From Teratosphaeria epicoccoides (lineage: Eukaryota > Ascomycota > Dothideomycetes > Mycosphaerellales > Teratosphaeriaceae), in the NCBI GenBank assembly GCA_021401465.1, contig JADDMT010000085.1:1-64000 (forward strand): a stretch of 64,000 nucleotides of DNA. Reading direction: 5' to 3'. The stretch's first letter is position 1; each line of letters starts with the position of its first letter. Both the position numbers and the translations under genes were made by a program. Of the stretch, positions 1 through 12,202 are shown in pieces. The notes under the pieces are model-generated. The model ran no database searches. It worked only from the letters and a program-made list of their open reading frames with translations, and had not been told where the DNA came from.

Positions 1-147
1 TAGGAGCTTCGTGCTCAATCTCAATTCAATCCTCTCTTGCTTAGAGGAGAGTTAGTTACAAGGTCAACTGCCATTGTCGATATTCTTCACAGCTCCCGAG
101 TCTAACACCTAGTCACCTTCCTGCTATTAGCACCTACCCTTATGACA
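1..147 (+). repeat. 3' part of left gypsy LTR
   Basis: Matches the last third of the LTRs at 6559-7035 and 7302-7778, starting at the shared 'ggagcttcgtgct' segment and ending in TGACA at 147. The 5' part lies outside the window. A second short copy of the LTR tail is at 467-516. Confidence 0.8.
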
Positions 148-466
148 TAGTATGACAGAGTAATCCGACCTTTTAATAGGTACAAGACAGCGCTGCTTTC
201 TGCTTATCGCAGAGGTAGCGCTAGAGGTGCTTATAACCCCTGACGCCCCTTAATTAGGGAAAGCATGTCTAAGCCTATCCCTACAGGGGTATCGTAAGGT
301 TAGCGACGTAGGGGCATCCTATGTCAACTATTGACCCTACTTGGACGACATACGAGCTAACGTATGAACGAAGGACCCCGTGCTATGTGTAGTAGGGTCA
401 CTGCATGCTAAGGGCAGACATCGGAACCTATGCGGCTCTAATGGCCCCCTAGTATCAACCGTATTA

Positions 467-516
467 GAGTCTAACACCTAATCCCCTTCCTGCTATTAGC
501 ACCTACCCTTCTGACA
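467..516 (+). repeat. Second copy of the gypsy LTR tail
   Basis: The terminal 50 bp of the LTR (GAGTCTAACACC ... TGACA) recurs here, 319 bp after the first LTR end. The segment 148-466 between them shows no coding signal. Either the LTR tail was duplicated or an insertion split the leader region. Confidence 0.7.
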
Positions 517-3500
517 CTTTGAGCACTACTCCTAAGGAAGTATCAGGGGACTCGTCGAGCGCTTGACATACGCCTATGTAAAGTAGTTCCTTAGCTGTTA
601 GCTCGACCTCTAGCGACGATAGTCAACTGACACTATGAGAACAAGTTGCCGCTATACCTCAAATTACTTAGTAGCTCGAATCTATTCACCTTAGCAAGAT
701 AGCTCTAGCATCTGTCGCAGGTTCGACTACTGGAAACAGGCATATAGTAATAACGGCTTCAAGATAGGAAGCCCTACGGAGTTTACAGGACAATGATTTT
801 AAGTCGAGATGTTTATCCTATAATGCTAGTTAGCATTTAACGTAGATACGGAATAGTTTACGACATATCATAAGCGAATGATGTATATTGTCTCTTACCT
901 AAAGGGACTAGCGTTCGAGTTTATCTAGCCTCATCTAACAGATTATCTAGATCATGTCAGTAGCGTCGAAGCTAGAAAGACAACGACTCGGGAGATTCTT
1001 AACTTAGATAAGTCCTTGTTTAAGGCGTTACGCGAAGCCTTTAGGCTTAGCAACGAACAATAGGAGGCTAAGAGGGCTCTCCTAGGAATCTAGCAGAAGG
1101 GTTCTACTATTAAGTACTATGCGGACTTTTAGACCCTCTCTGCTCGAGTCAACTAGAATGATAATGCTTTAGCTGCTTAGTTCTATTAGGGACTAAAGGA
1201 GACAGTTAAAGACGAAATTGCCTAGGGAGATCGACTAATGACATTCAAGGAAATAAGCGATCTCGCGATTAGAATCGATAATCGCATCTAGGAATAACAG
1301 CAGGAACGACAACATAGAAATCGCAAGCTAGCACAGGCTAACCATAAGGTCTAACGATTAGCACTAAAATGGCGAAGCGATTACTACGGTCTCTAACCTA
1401 TAGAGTTAGATGCGACTAAGGGGCGTCCGAGGAATAGACCCTAAGGAAAGCCGCAGAAGGGCTCTCCTACCTAGAATAGTCCGAAGAAGCCATTTAACAA
1501 GAGTATCCTCAAGTGCTATAACTATAGAAAGAAAGGACACTTTGCCCGCAAGTGTTTCGCAAAGAAACAGTATTAGGAACTATAACAGACAGAACAGGCT
1601 CGCGCGATAACATCGGCACCTAAGCAAACAGCTGCCGCTACTCGAGAACTAGACTATGCCTTACTTACTTAGACTATGTGCTACGACGACGATTGTCGAA
1701 TTCACATAAGTGATAAAGATAGTTCCGGATAGTACCCTAGCCGTAACAAGGCATAATCGATCTACGCGCTAAGGGGTACACCTTCTAGTGCAATAGTCCT
1801 GAGGCAACAGGAGCTAGAAGAAGAAGAAGGTTCAGATAACAACTATGAGCTTGTCAAAGCTGTCATTCCCGATTCTAAGGAAGACGAAAGCATAGAGAGA
1901 TAGGCTATGCCGCCGCATGACATTAGACTCGATATTATCCGAATCATATAGAACTAGTAGGCTTAGGCTTACCTACAGATTAATAGAGTACAACATGTCG
2001 ACTAGCTCTAATATGACAAACTAGCCGACTGCATGCGACGACACCTAAGGAGACTACTAGTTGTAGCTTACCCTTACTCGCATTAGAAGATTGTCTAAGA
2101 AGTTATACTATTCGGGGTAGAGTTTACACCCTAAGGAGGCTACCTTACCTATAAGGGTATTTAGGTTCTACGAGCGTTACGACTCTAGGTTGCCTATTTA
2201 AAAATAGACTACGCAAGAAACGCGCAGGAACAACAGGGCTAAGAGTAAGTACAACCTCTTAGGCCGGTTAGCAGTAACGCTCGAAGAAGAATGAGCCGAG
2301 ACCGCACGATCCCCGAACTAGTCCGTGAAGACAGATATTCGGGAAACGACAAGGTCCGCTAGAATGAGACCTACAGACAGACTAGACAGGGCTGCAACGA
2401 TGTGCCGCAGTTAGCGTAAGATACGCGGACAACCTTAGAGTATAGGTACACATTAACGAGACGCTAGCCTAGGCCTTAATAGATTCAGGATGCACTAGAA
2501 TCTTCATGACGCCTAAGTTCGCTAGGATAGCTAGGATAAGGCTACAGGCAAAAACGAATGCTTTCTTACTACAAGCGATCGATAGAAAGCTAGTCACGTA
2601 CAACTAAGGAATAGTTGACGAAGAGACCGAGACGATACCTCTGCGGATAGGACGCTACTAAGAGATAGTCTAGTTCGACATCACGGAGTCGCCTGGCTCG
2701 GATGTAGTGCTAGGGTTACTATAGCTAAGAAACGCTAACCCCTACCTCGACTAGAAGAACGAGAGGATCTAGTTCCCGGAACTCTCAAGATCGATACCTC
2801 TACCTGTAGTACACGACATACTAGGTAAGATCAAAATATGTGCTATGACTTCAAACAATATAGTCGCCGCTATCGAGGATCTAGAACAGGAAGTACACGT
2901 CCTATAGGTTAAAGCAACGTAATCTGAAGTCAAAGTTAAGTTTACCGTTCCTAATAAGTATAAGGAATTTGCTACCCTTTTCGAGGAAGAACCCGACTAA
3001 GAGGCTCTGCTAGAACACTAGGAGTAGGACTATAGGATACCCTTACTCCTAGGCAGGATGCCGACAAAGCAACTAGTTTGCCTATTATTAGTAGCGAAGC
3101 TAGAGATTCTCCGGAAATACCTAGAAGACAACCTCTAGAAGGGCTTTATCCGCGAGTCGTAGTTACTAGCAGGATATCCGATCCTGTTTGTCCCTAAGGG
3201 AGAGGATAACTATCGACTTTACGTAGATTATTGTAGATTAAATGACATCATGATAAAGAACAGTTATCCGCTTCCTTTGCTCTTAGAGTTGCAGGATCGC
3301 CTGCAAGGAGTAGTATGGTTTTCGAAGTTTGATATACTAGGAGCGTATAACCGAATTCGAATTAAGGAAGGCGAAGAATAGAAGACTACGTTCCGAACTA
3401 GGTTCGGACACTATAAGTATATAGTCATGCTATTTAGGTTAACAAACGCCCTAGCCATGTAGCAGGCATTTATTAACAACGTGCTACGAGAGTACCTTGA

Positions 3501-6027
3501 CGTCTTCGTAGTTGTATACTTAGATGACATCCTTGTCTACTTACAGACAATCGAAGAACATAGGACTCACGTACGCAAGGTACTTTAGAAACTCTAGGAT
3601 TACAGGCTAAAGGTTAAGCCTTAGAAGAGCGAGTTTCATAAGCAAGAAGTCTATTTCCTCGGCTACGTAGTAGCCTAGAATAGAATCAAGATAGACACTA
3701 AGAAGGTCAAAGTCGTAAAAGAGTAGCCTACGCTAACTAATGTCAAGGAAGTATAGTCCTTCCTTAGGTTTGCTAACTTCTACTAAAGGTTTATCGCGAA
3801 CTATTTGAAGATTACGGCACTACTTATGACCCTTACTACAAAGGATACACTATTCGTATAGGGCAAAGCCTAACGGAATGCCTTTAAGGAACTTAAGTAA
3901 CGATTTACAGATTAGCCGATCTTGCTTATATTCGACCCTAATAAGCCTATTATAGTCGAAACGGATGCCTCCGATATAGCACTTAGGGCATGCTTAAGTT
4001 AACTAGGACCGAGTAGACGACTACAGCTAGTCGCCTATTACTCGAGGAAGCTGTCTAGACCCGAGCTCTGTTACGACGTCTACAACAAAGAACTTCTAGC
4101 TATAGTAGACGCCTATAAGGCGTAGCAAGTCTACTTAGAAGGTTCTAAGCACTAGGTTATAGTCTACACTAACTATGAGAACTTGCGATACTTTACTATG
4201 ACGAAGGAGTTAAACTAACGACAAGTCTAATAGAGTGAGGAAATCTCTAGCTTTAACTGTAAGATCGTCTATCGCAAGGGATCCGAGAACGCACGTGCTA
4301 ATGCACTTAGTCGCTAGACTGACTACATAAAGGGCCTAAAACAGGAGAAACATGCTGTTCTCTAGGAAAATAGTAATGGCACGCTTAGAGTTAACCGACT
4401 CGCGGCTACAGCTATCACATAGACTAGCGAATTCTAGGACGACCTGAAGAACGCACTAGTCTACGACCTAACTGTACTCGCTGTCCGTAACGACATTGAT
4501 AGACAGGAGGACTAGGAAGACGAAGACAGAGTGCTTCTCTTCTAAGGATTAGTATACATGCCGACATCCTTACGATTAGAGCTACTACGCCTCTGACATA
4601 ACGTACCTTAGGCAGGACACCTAGGAGTGTCTAAAATGAAGCAAATTCTCTGACAAGAATATTACTTCCCTAGGATAGGCAGAGTAATCGAGGACTATGT
4701 CTGTTAATATGTAACTTGCTAATAGAGCAAGCACGACTATCACAAACTGTATAGGCTACTACGACTACTAAAGGTACCCTAATAGCCATAGGAATCGCTC
4801 GCTATAGACTTTATTGTTAAACTACCCTAGTCGAGAGAACCTGCCACGAATGAGTTCTTCGATAGAATCATGGTAGTAGTCGACTAATTTACTAAGTTTA
4901 GGAAGTTTATCCTATACTACGAAGACTTCAAGACCGAAGATATTACACACGTCTTCATTAAATAGGTAGTAGCATTACACGGTATGCTACGAGACCTAGT
5001 AACGGACTAAGGATCCATGTTTACCTCTAACTTCTAGAGAGCCCTAATGAGACAATTCTAGGTCAAACATTGATTAAGTACTTCCTTCTACCCTTAGACA
5101 GATAGACAGACAGAACGTCTAAATCAGACGTTAGAATAGTACCTTTGATCCTATGTGAATAGGGACTAGAACAACTAGGTAGAGTTGTTGCTAATGGCGT
5201 AGCTCGCGTATAATAGTACGCTAGCAGAGTTAATAGGACTCTCGCCATTTCAGATAGCGTATAGATTAGCTATAGAAGATGTTCTAGACGTCTTAGCTAG
5301 TAACCTAAACCTAGTAGCACTTAGGCAAGTAGAACACCTCCGCCGACTACAAACAGAAGCACGACTTAACCTACAGTTCTATTAATAGAACATGGCATAG
5401 TACGCAAATCGTAAGAGAATTAAGGGACTAATTCTAAAGGAGGGGGACAAGGTATATCTCCTCTGCTATCACATCAAATCAGACAAGCTAAGTAAAAAAC
5501 TAGACGCTATGAAACTAGGACCATTCCGGATTAAGGCTAAGAAAGGACTAGTCAACTTTGAATTACAGCTACCTAAGCAGATAAGAATACACCCTGTGTT
5601 CTATATCTCTCTGCTAGAATAAGTAGCGCTAGACGCTACACTGCAAACAGAACCCTTACTACTTGACCCTAAGGTCAAAGAACTAGAGTACACTGTTAAG
5701 AGGATCTTCGACACTCGCTAGGTAGACAGACAGCGAGAGTATTTAGTAAAATGGGAAGGATACAGGAGTACCGAAAACACCTAGGAACCCCTAGAACACC
5801 TACGAAACTGTTAGCAAAAGATACGGAGTTTCAAGCGAAGAACGAACCTAGGAAGAAGGTTATAAGCTACGAGTAGGCTCCTACGGGACGCTATTAATAG
5901 GCTCGGCTACTACGCCATCTAGGAAACCCTAGTACGATGCATTAGTAAAACCTTCTATTACGCTCTATGTCCTAGGACTAAGAGCAAGACCCGCTAAGGG
6001 GTCTAGTTTAAGAAGGAACCTAGTCTG

Positions 6028-6480
6028 CTAAAGAGCCTGCTCTTTAGCCTCGTCCTCCCTAATCTCACGCTCCTCGAGAGCGCGACCATCCTTAGCTTCA
6101 CGGTTAACTACGTCAAGCTGTTTCCGAAGACGTATCTCCTTAGCATGCGCCTCTATTATCTTCTGCAAAGCCTTAGCTAGGGCCGCCTTCGCACGATTAA
6201 GATTAGCGATTAGTCTTTTCTGCTAATCACCTAACCTCTTCTATTCGACCTCTGTTACTTTCGCGTCGCAACTTCGACAGTTACTAAAGTAACAGTGCGA
6301 ACATTTCCCTAAGGAAATGCGTACTTGACAAACGAGTTTTAACTCTTAATACTAAGTACAAGACTTCATGCTTTCCTTGCCCTAATAATAGATTCGATTT
6401 ACGCGGCGTTTACGTTTCTGCGTTAAAGGGGCGTTAGTGTCTAGAATAACACAAGGCAGTAGAGTAGAAAGAGAAGACAT
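6028..6480 (-). mobile_element. Antisense ORF inside the gypsy 3' region (decayed)
   Basis: On the minus strand an ATG at 6480 opens a frame interrupted by TAG/TAA stops of the RIP type. The translation has a basic segment (QKRKRRVNR), a Cys cluster of the form C..C......C..C (KCSHCYFSNCRSC), and then a long charged helix rich in Ala, Lys, Glu and Arg that looks like a coiled coil. It lies between the chromodomain end and the 3' LTR, opposite to gag-pol. Antisense ORFs at this place are known in some plant gypsy lineages; I do not know a function for this one. The N-terminal part recurs, mutated, in the tandem copy (7040-7225). The frame may run on past the TAG at 6028 towards about 5920. Confidence 0.6.
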
Positions 6481-6558
6481 TACTACGCAAAGGAATAGCA
6501 AGAGAAACCCCGTACTAATAAGGTAGCTTAGGGACGAGCTAGGCTAAGAGGGGGATAG

Positions 6559-7035
6559 TATCATGAGTACTATAAGTCACGAGCACTATGGCCTAAGTCA
6601 TAGCTGTCATGAGTGCTATAAGTCACAAGTGCTATAAGTCATAAGTATCATGAGTCATAACGCATGTATAGAAGAAAGGATCTGTCACATAAGGATAGAC
6701 ACCTAGATCTGTAGGGTTAGTCTATAGATCTACAGGCATGCAGGGAAGAGAGGATCTGTCATGTAAGGATAGACACCTAGATCTATAGGGTTAGTCTACA
6801 GATCTACAGACATAGGTCTAATAGGTCTATTAATAGATCTAACAGAGCTACCCTGTCTCTCTAGTATATAGGGATAGCTTTAGGACAGGCAGTTAGGAGC
6901 TTCGTGCTTAATTTAATCTTCTCCTCTAAGGGGGATAGTTAGTTACAAGGTTAATTGCCTTTGTTAATATGCTTTACTACTCTGCGAGTCTAACACCTAA
7001 TCCCTTTCCTGCTATCGGCACCTACCCTTCTAACA
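6559..7035 (+). repeat. Gypsy 3' LTR, copy A (477 bp)
   Basis: Follows a purine tract (AAGAGGGGGAT), begins TATCATGAG (TGTCATGAG before mutation) and ends TAACA (TGACA before mutation). It carries about two copies of a roughly 70-bp internal tandem unit starting 'ggatctgtca'. It aligns without length change to 7302-7778. Confidence 0.85.
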
Positions 7036-7301
7036 CATTGCGAACATTTCCCTAAGGAAATGTGTACTTAACAAACAAGCTTTAACTCTTGACACTAAGT
7101 ACAAGACTTTATGCTTTCCTTGCCCTAACGATAGATTCGATTCGCGCGGCATTTACGTTTCTACGTTAAAGGGGCGTTAGTGTCTAGAATGACACAAGGT
7201 AGTATAGTAGAAAGAGAAGACATTACTACGCAAAGGGATAGCAAGAGAAACCCCGCACTAATAAGGTAGCTTATAGACGAGCTAGGCTAAGAGGGGGACA
7301 G

Positions 7302-7778
7302 TGTTATAAGTGCTATAAGTCACGAGCACTATAGCCTAAGTTATAGCTGTCATGAGTGCTATAAGTCATAAGTACTATAAGTCACGAGCATCATGAGTTA
7401 TAATGTATACATAGAAGAAAGGATCTGTTATGTGAGGATAGATACCTAGATCTGTAGGGTTAGTCTATAGATCTACAGGCATGTAGGGAAGAGAGGATCT
7501 GTTACATGAGGATAGATACCTAGATCTATAGAGTTAGTCTACAGATCTATAGACATAGGTCTAACAGGTCTGTTAATAGATCTAACAGAGCTACCCTGTC
7601 TCTCTTGTATATAGGGATAGCTTCAGGACAGGCAGTTAGGAGCTTCGTGCTTAATTTAATCTTCTCCTCTAAGGGGGATAGTTAGTTACAAGGTTAATTG
7701 CCTTTGTCGATATTCTTCACTACTCTGCGAGTCTAACACCTGATCCCCTTCCTGCTATCGGTACCTACCTTTCTGACA
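7302..7778 (+). repeat. Gypsy 3' LTR, copy B (477 bp)
   Basis: Starts TGTTATAAG after AAGAGGGGGACAG and ends CTTCTGACA. Less mutated at both ends than copy A. It directly abuts the copia-like element, which has no 5' LTR here. Confidence 0.85.
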
Positions 7779-10700
7779 TTAGGCTAATCTATCATCCGCA
7801 GTTAATTTCTACAGGAACTTTTTTAGGCGCAGACTAGCAAATCTTCAAGTTACTAGATCCTAGGCTTATACTACCTTTAGTAGTATAGCTCTACCTGTAT
7901 AAAGTACGTCTTTAGTAGATGATCTAGTAGTAGGAACTTCAGTTAACCTACGACTAGAATAGCCACGACGTCAGAAAACGTGCTTAAACTAGATAGGGAA
8001 GACTACAGATAAGGCCTATGTCAGATTATAGAGCTACCTAATTATTAATCACAAGATTAGGCTAGCACTAGACAAGATGTTAGGCAAAGATCGCCGAGCA
8101 TTCTAGTACTATTAGCAGATCCTTAGAAATAATCGCGATAAGTGCATGACCTAAGCTTAGAAGTTCAGAGACCCTAAAGCTATTAAGATCTAGAAGAAGA
8201 CCTATAGTAGCATCATCTTAGGAGCAAAAAAGTTAATCAGATAATCAGCTAATGTCGCTATTACTACTATAGTATACATAACTAGGTACTTAGTGTTTGC
8301 TACCTAGAGTAAGAGTAGTACGGCAATTACTATGCTTCTAGATAGTAGATCAAATGTGCATATTATTAACAGTCTATACATTAGGATGTTCATGCCTATA
8401 AGATATCCTTCAGAGATGACTATTTAGTCTAGAAAATCGATTAACAAGCTAGTAGTTTAGGGAAACCTGATAGTAGACATCAGAGGTTATGATAGCGAGC
8501 TAATTAAGTTAAAACTAAGAGATATGCTACTTATCCCTAGCTTCTACGTCAATATCATCTTAGAAGAGGTAATGTTTAAGGACTACAGACTGTTCTATAA
8601 CCGCAGAGCTAGTTAGTAGCTAGATGAGCATGACAACCTAGTTATGATAGTAGTAAAGGATCAGAGATTATCGTGGATTAAGCTAATATAACGCAAGGTA
8701 GACACATCTTCGCCAGATATCACATAATAGCTATCATGAGAAGATAGCTTACTAATGTTAGTAGCAGATGCTCTTTAGTAATAGGAAATCGACAGCTATA
8801 AGAAGGCCTTTATAGCGTAGTCTAGCTAGTAGCTACTACGAAACAGGAAGATGTCACTAGCACTTACTTATAGAGTGCTTAGCTACATCTCTAAGGACAG
8901 GATCGACTACATACTAAAGGTAGTTACTAGAGTAAGTTTCGCGAGAGGTACGCCTACTCTGTTAACTAACGAGTACGAAACTTGCATACTGTCTAAAAGC
9001 AAGCGAGTTATCTCAAGAAGATAGCAATTCCGGACGAGACTCTTATTACTGTTTAGCGATATCGTAATAGACATTACAGAGTTTGACTTAGTGTTTAATA
9101 GTCATAGGTACATAGTGTATGCCTATGATACTAACACTAAGTTACACTTAGTCTAGACGATAGTATCCTACAGACAGGGAGACCTTCTTGCCTACTATTA
9201 GGAACTACAGCAGTTTGTCAAGAATTTTAGTCAGTAAATGTATGTTCTAACTACTAATAATGACTATTGCCTAGGTCTTGTCTTTAGGTCTATTCTTCGA
9301 TTAGACAATGTGCTATAGGAACAGATAGCGGCATACACTCTAGAGCAGGATCCTGCGGAGAGAGGTAGTTAATCAGTAATTCAGCTAGCGAGATCTCTAG
9401 CGATTAATGGAAATTTACCTGAAAATCTCTAGCTAGAGTTAGTCATAGTAGCTACGTACATCCTTAATTAGTTACTAACCCTGTCAATTAGCTACAAGAC
9501 TCTATTTGAAGCTTATTGTAGCAAAAAGCCTAGTATTACCTACATGTTCGTAGTCAGGGCAAGAGCGTACGCCTATAAGACCTGTAATAGTAACCTACTA
9601 AAGAGAGCAAAACTACGGGCTCGTGTGTATATTAGGTATTTAGTCAGTTTTAAGGGTCATAACATCTATGGCATCTAGATCCTGTCGAAAGGAGTAATAA
9701 TCTAGACTAGAGATGTAATCTTCGATAAGTCTAAGAGGTACTCTAAGCGGGATATCAACCTTGCGGCAGTTATTAACTCGGGCATTAATGTAGTAGTAGA
9801 TCTACAGGAGCTACAAAGGACGTTTAAATCGCAGTTTAATGACTTGATCTTTAAGACGTCAGCTGTCTGCAGGGACGTGTAACTAGCTAAGGGGGTAGAC
9901 TCTTAGGACTCTCTAATAGATGATATTAATCAACTATATCATCTAGAACCGGAATTTAAGTATGAGATCACGCGAAGTTTTCCGCTAGGAGAGCAGGAAC
10001 TAAGCTAACACTTCTTTGAAAACATCTTTCCTACACTTAATCTAGAATATAGCCCTCTAACAGGTACGCTATTAGGGCAGAAAAGAATTGCAGTAGAAGC
10101 TAATCTAGATGAGGACTTTCTCTTTCCGCATAATGATAAAAGGACGAAGATTGCATGTATAGTAATCCTAGAACGAGTAATCGTTAACAATATCATCTAC
10201 AAGAATCTAGATTAGCCTATGTATATTCAATTACTACTACTACTACTAAAGCGATAGAAAGAGCTAGCAACTCATCCATATAGCAAAGAGTTTAAACTAG
10301 CGGCGCATGTTAAATTTAATAAAGGACTATTAACAAGAACGTACTATACTGTCCCTAAAGAAGAAGCTAAGGATAAGTCATTACCTACAACATAGGTCTA
10401 GGGCTACAAGGGCGATAATCTTAGTGTCCTAGTCAAGCATAAAAGCCGACTCTACAGAAGAGGTAACCTCTAATAGACCGAACTTAATACCTACGTAGTA
10501 ACTCTTAGCTTAAAACTCTTCAGGCTAATAATAGCTCTTATTAGGTACTTCAATCTTCAGACAATGTAACTCGACGTAGTAAATGCCTTTCTAAACTTAC
10601 TATTGCTAAAACTGAAATACTTGCAAATACTAGATAGCTTTAAGCACCTACTAGAGTACGTAGGAAAGGTGTTAAAGTGCAAAAAGGCATTATACAGATT

Positions 10701-12202
10701 CAAGGAGTCGCTAAAGCTGTAGTACGACCTACTAAAGGGAACTCTAGATGATCTTAGATTAAGAGAAGTTAAATCATGTATCTAGGGGGTAGGCAAAATT
10801 CTAGTATTCTTCTTTGTAGATAATATTAGTATTATCTTCCTACTAGAAGACCGAGACTTAGCGCAGAAACTCAAGGAAGATTTAATGAGGATCTATGAGA
10901 TGCGCGATCTAGGGGAACTAGCATACTTCTATAGCATCAAAGTTAGCAGAAGTATAGCCGCCTAGACATTGTCTCTTACCTAGACCTTATACGTCGAGAA
11001 GATTAGAGCTCGCTACTAGATCAACTGTCCGGTTAATAGCCTAGGTCTAAAAACGCCTCTCCTACTTAACTTCACTACTACGAGTAATGAGACTGTAACT
11101 CCTTATCTAATTAACGAGTTTAGGTCCAAAGTTAGAAGCATTAACTTTGCCGCTATGCAGACTTGCCTAGATATTACATTCGTAACCTCGCTACTCTCAC
11201 GTTACCTTAAGAACCCTTCTTGCTAACACATCAAAGCTGCTAACTATCTTATCTGCTACCTTCTATTAACAAAGTACCTAGGGATAACCTATAGACCTAA
11301 CGTAGTACTATAGGAGTTCTATAGTATGTTAGACGCCTTATTTGCTAATGTTAATAAGACCCGGAAGTCTAGTGAAGATTTTGTGTACATGCTATTTAGT
11401 AGGCCTGTAGATTAGAAGGTAGTTAAGCAGACTATAGTCACAAAGTCAAGTACTAAGGCTAAGCTGTATAGTCTGAGTCATGCTAGGTCGGAGATGATGT
11501 AGTAGAAGCGCATGCTTAGAGAGCTTAATATCAAACTGCCTGAAGTCCTAAAACTCTACTATAATAACAAGTAGACTCTTTGCTTTGTTTAGTAGTTAAG
11601 GTATTACCTAGACACAAAGATGCGGCATGTAGATGTTTAGCAATGTTAGCTGCGAGAGAGGTATCAAGCTAGAGACTTACACGTAGAATAGATGCTAATA
11701 GCTAAGATACTAGCTAATAGAATGACTAAGTTAATAGTAGCACTAAAGCACGTGCGCTTTACTTAATAGTTGTAGCTACATCTAGTAAGTAGTAACTGCC
11801 TAGGGAGTAAGATGTTAGCAGACAATAATAACAGCGTAGGAGACTAGCTTAGTAATAAGAACTAAGCAGGATACCCCTGTAAAGAACGACAGAACAACAA
11901 ACAAACAAACGATATAGTAGCAAGGGGCTACAGATTAGCTCCTATAGAAAGCACATAAACGAACGATATAGTAACAGTAGTAAATAATATTAGCTTGACT
12001 AAATCAAAACAAACAAACAAACGAACATTACTTTACTTGACTGCCTTACTAGCTAAAAACGGAAGGCACATGTCATAAGTCATAATACGTTCTTAAGTCC
12101 TGATTAGACAAGTGCAAGTAATGTGTAATTACCTGCAGGTATAGCAACTTAGCTTAAAACCTTTCAAACTACTAGTATTATAATCATACTACTATACTAA
12201 CA
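7779..12202 (+). mobile_element. Ty1/copia element, 5'-truncated and RIP-mutated
   Basis: Copia order is visible: a gag-like part, protease near 8335 (LLDS followed by Arg in place of Gly), pre-integrase and integrase near 8870-9720, RT near 10480-11030 and RNase H near 11380-11760. The RT motif reads FVDN rather than YVDD, a GAT-to-AAT change that would remove a catalytic Asp. Many in-frame TAG/TAA codons interrupt it. The 5' LTR is missing because the gypsy LTR abuts the element, so the gypsy-derived sequence probably replaced it. The 3' LTR is 11813-12202. Confidence 0.88.
11813..12202 (+). repeat. Copia 3' LTR (about 390 bp)
   Basis: Starts TGTTAG just after a purine-rich tract (TAGGGAGTAAGA) downstream of the RNase H end, and closes with CTAACA, a perfect 6-bp terminal inverted repeat. 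It contains several AACAAACAAACGA-type repeats. No second copy is available in the window to confirm the edges. Confidence 0.55.

Larger units (their letters stand above)
1..7035 (+). mobile_element. Ty3/gypsy chromovirus, RIP-mutated and dead
   Basis: The frame-conserved order is gag, CCHC knuckle, protease, RT, RNase H, integrase, chromodomain, as in Ty3/gypsy chromoviruses. Seen directly: a gag-like stretch near 1015-1290; a zinc knuckle near 1510-1560 whose second Cys is now Tyr; a protease motif LIDSGCT near 2485; RT with YLDD near 3515; RNase H near 3950-4310; an H-H-C-C integrase head near 4590-4740; and a chromodomain ending in LVKWEGY near 5740-5770. Reading frames are cut by dozens of in-frame TAG/TAA and a few TGA codons where Gln or Trp is expected. 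The left LTR is cut by the window edge (1-147) and the right LTR is 6559-7035. The element cannot encode working proteins. Its identity is well supported; exact domain edges are approximate. Confidence 0.9.
6297..7778 (+). repeat. 743-bp tandem duplication of the gypsy 3' end
   Basis: 6297-7039 and 7040-7778 are tandem copies with a constant 743-bp offset. Each holds the tail of the internal region (start of the antisense ORF, polypurine tract) plus a full LTR. In the stretches I compared, the differences are transitions and there are no indels. Possible origins are unequal recombination or insertion of a second element followed by LTR-mediated loss. Confidence 0.85.

Noticed and set aside
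6600..6830. CRISPR-like direct repeats
   Set aside because: The repeats are internal duplications of an LTR in a eukaryotic element, with no regular spacers.
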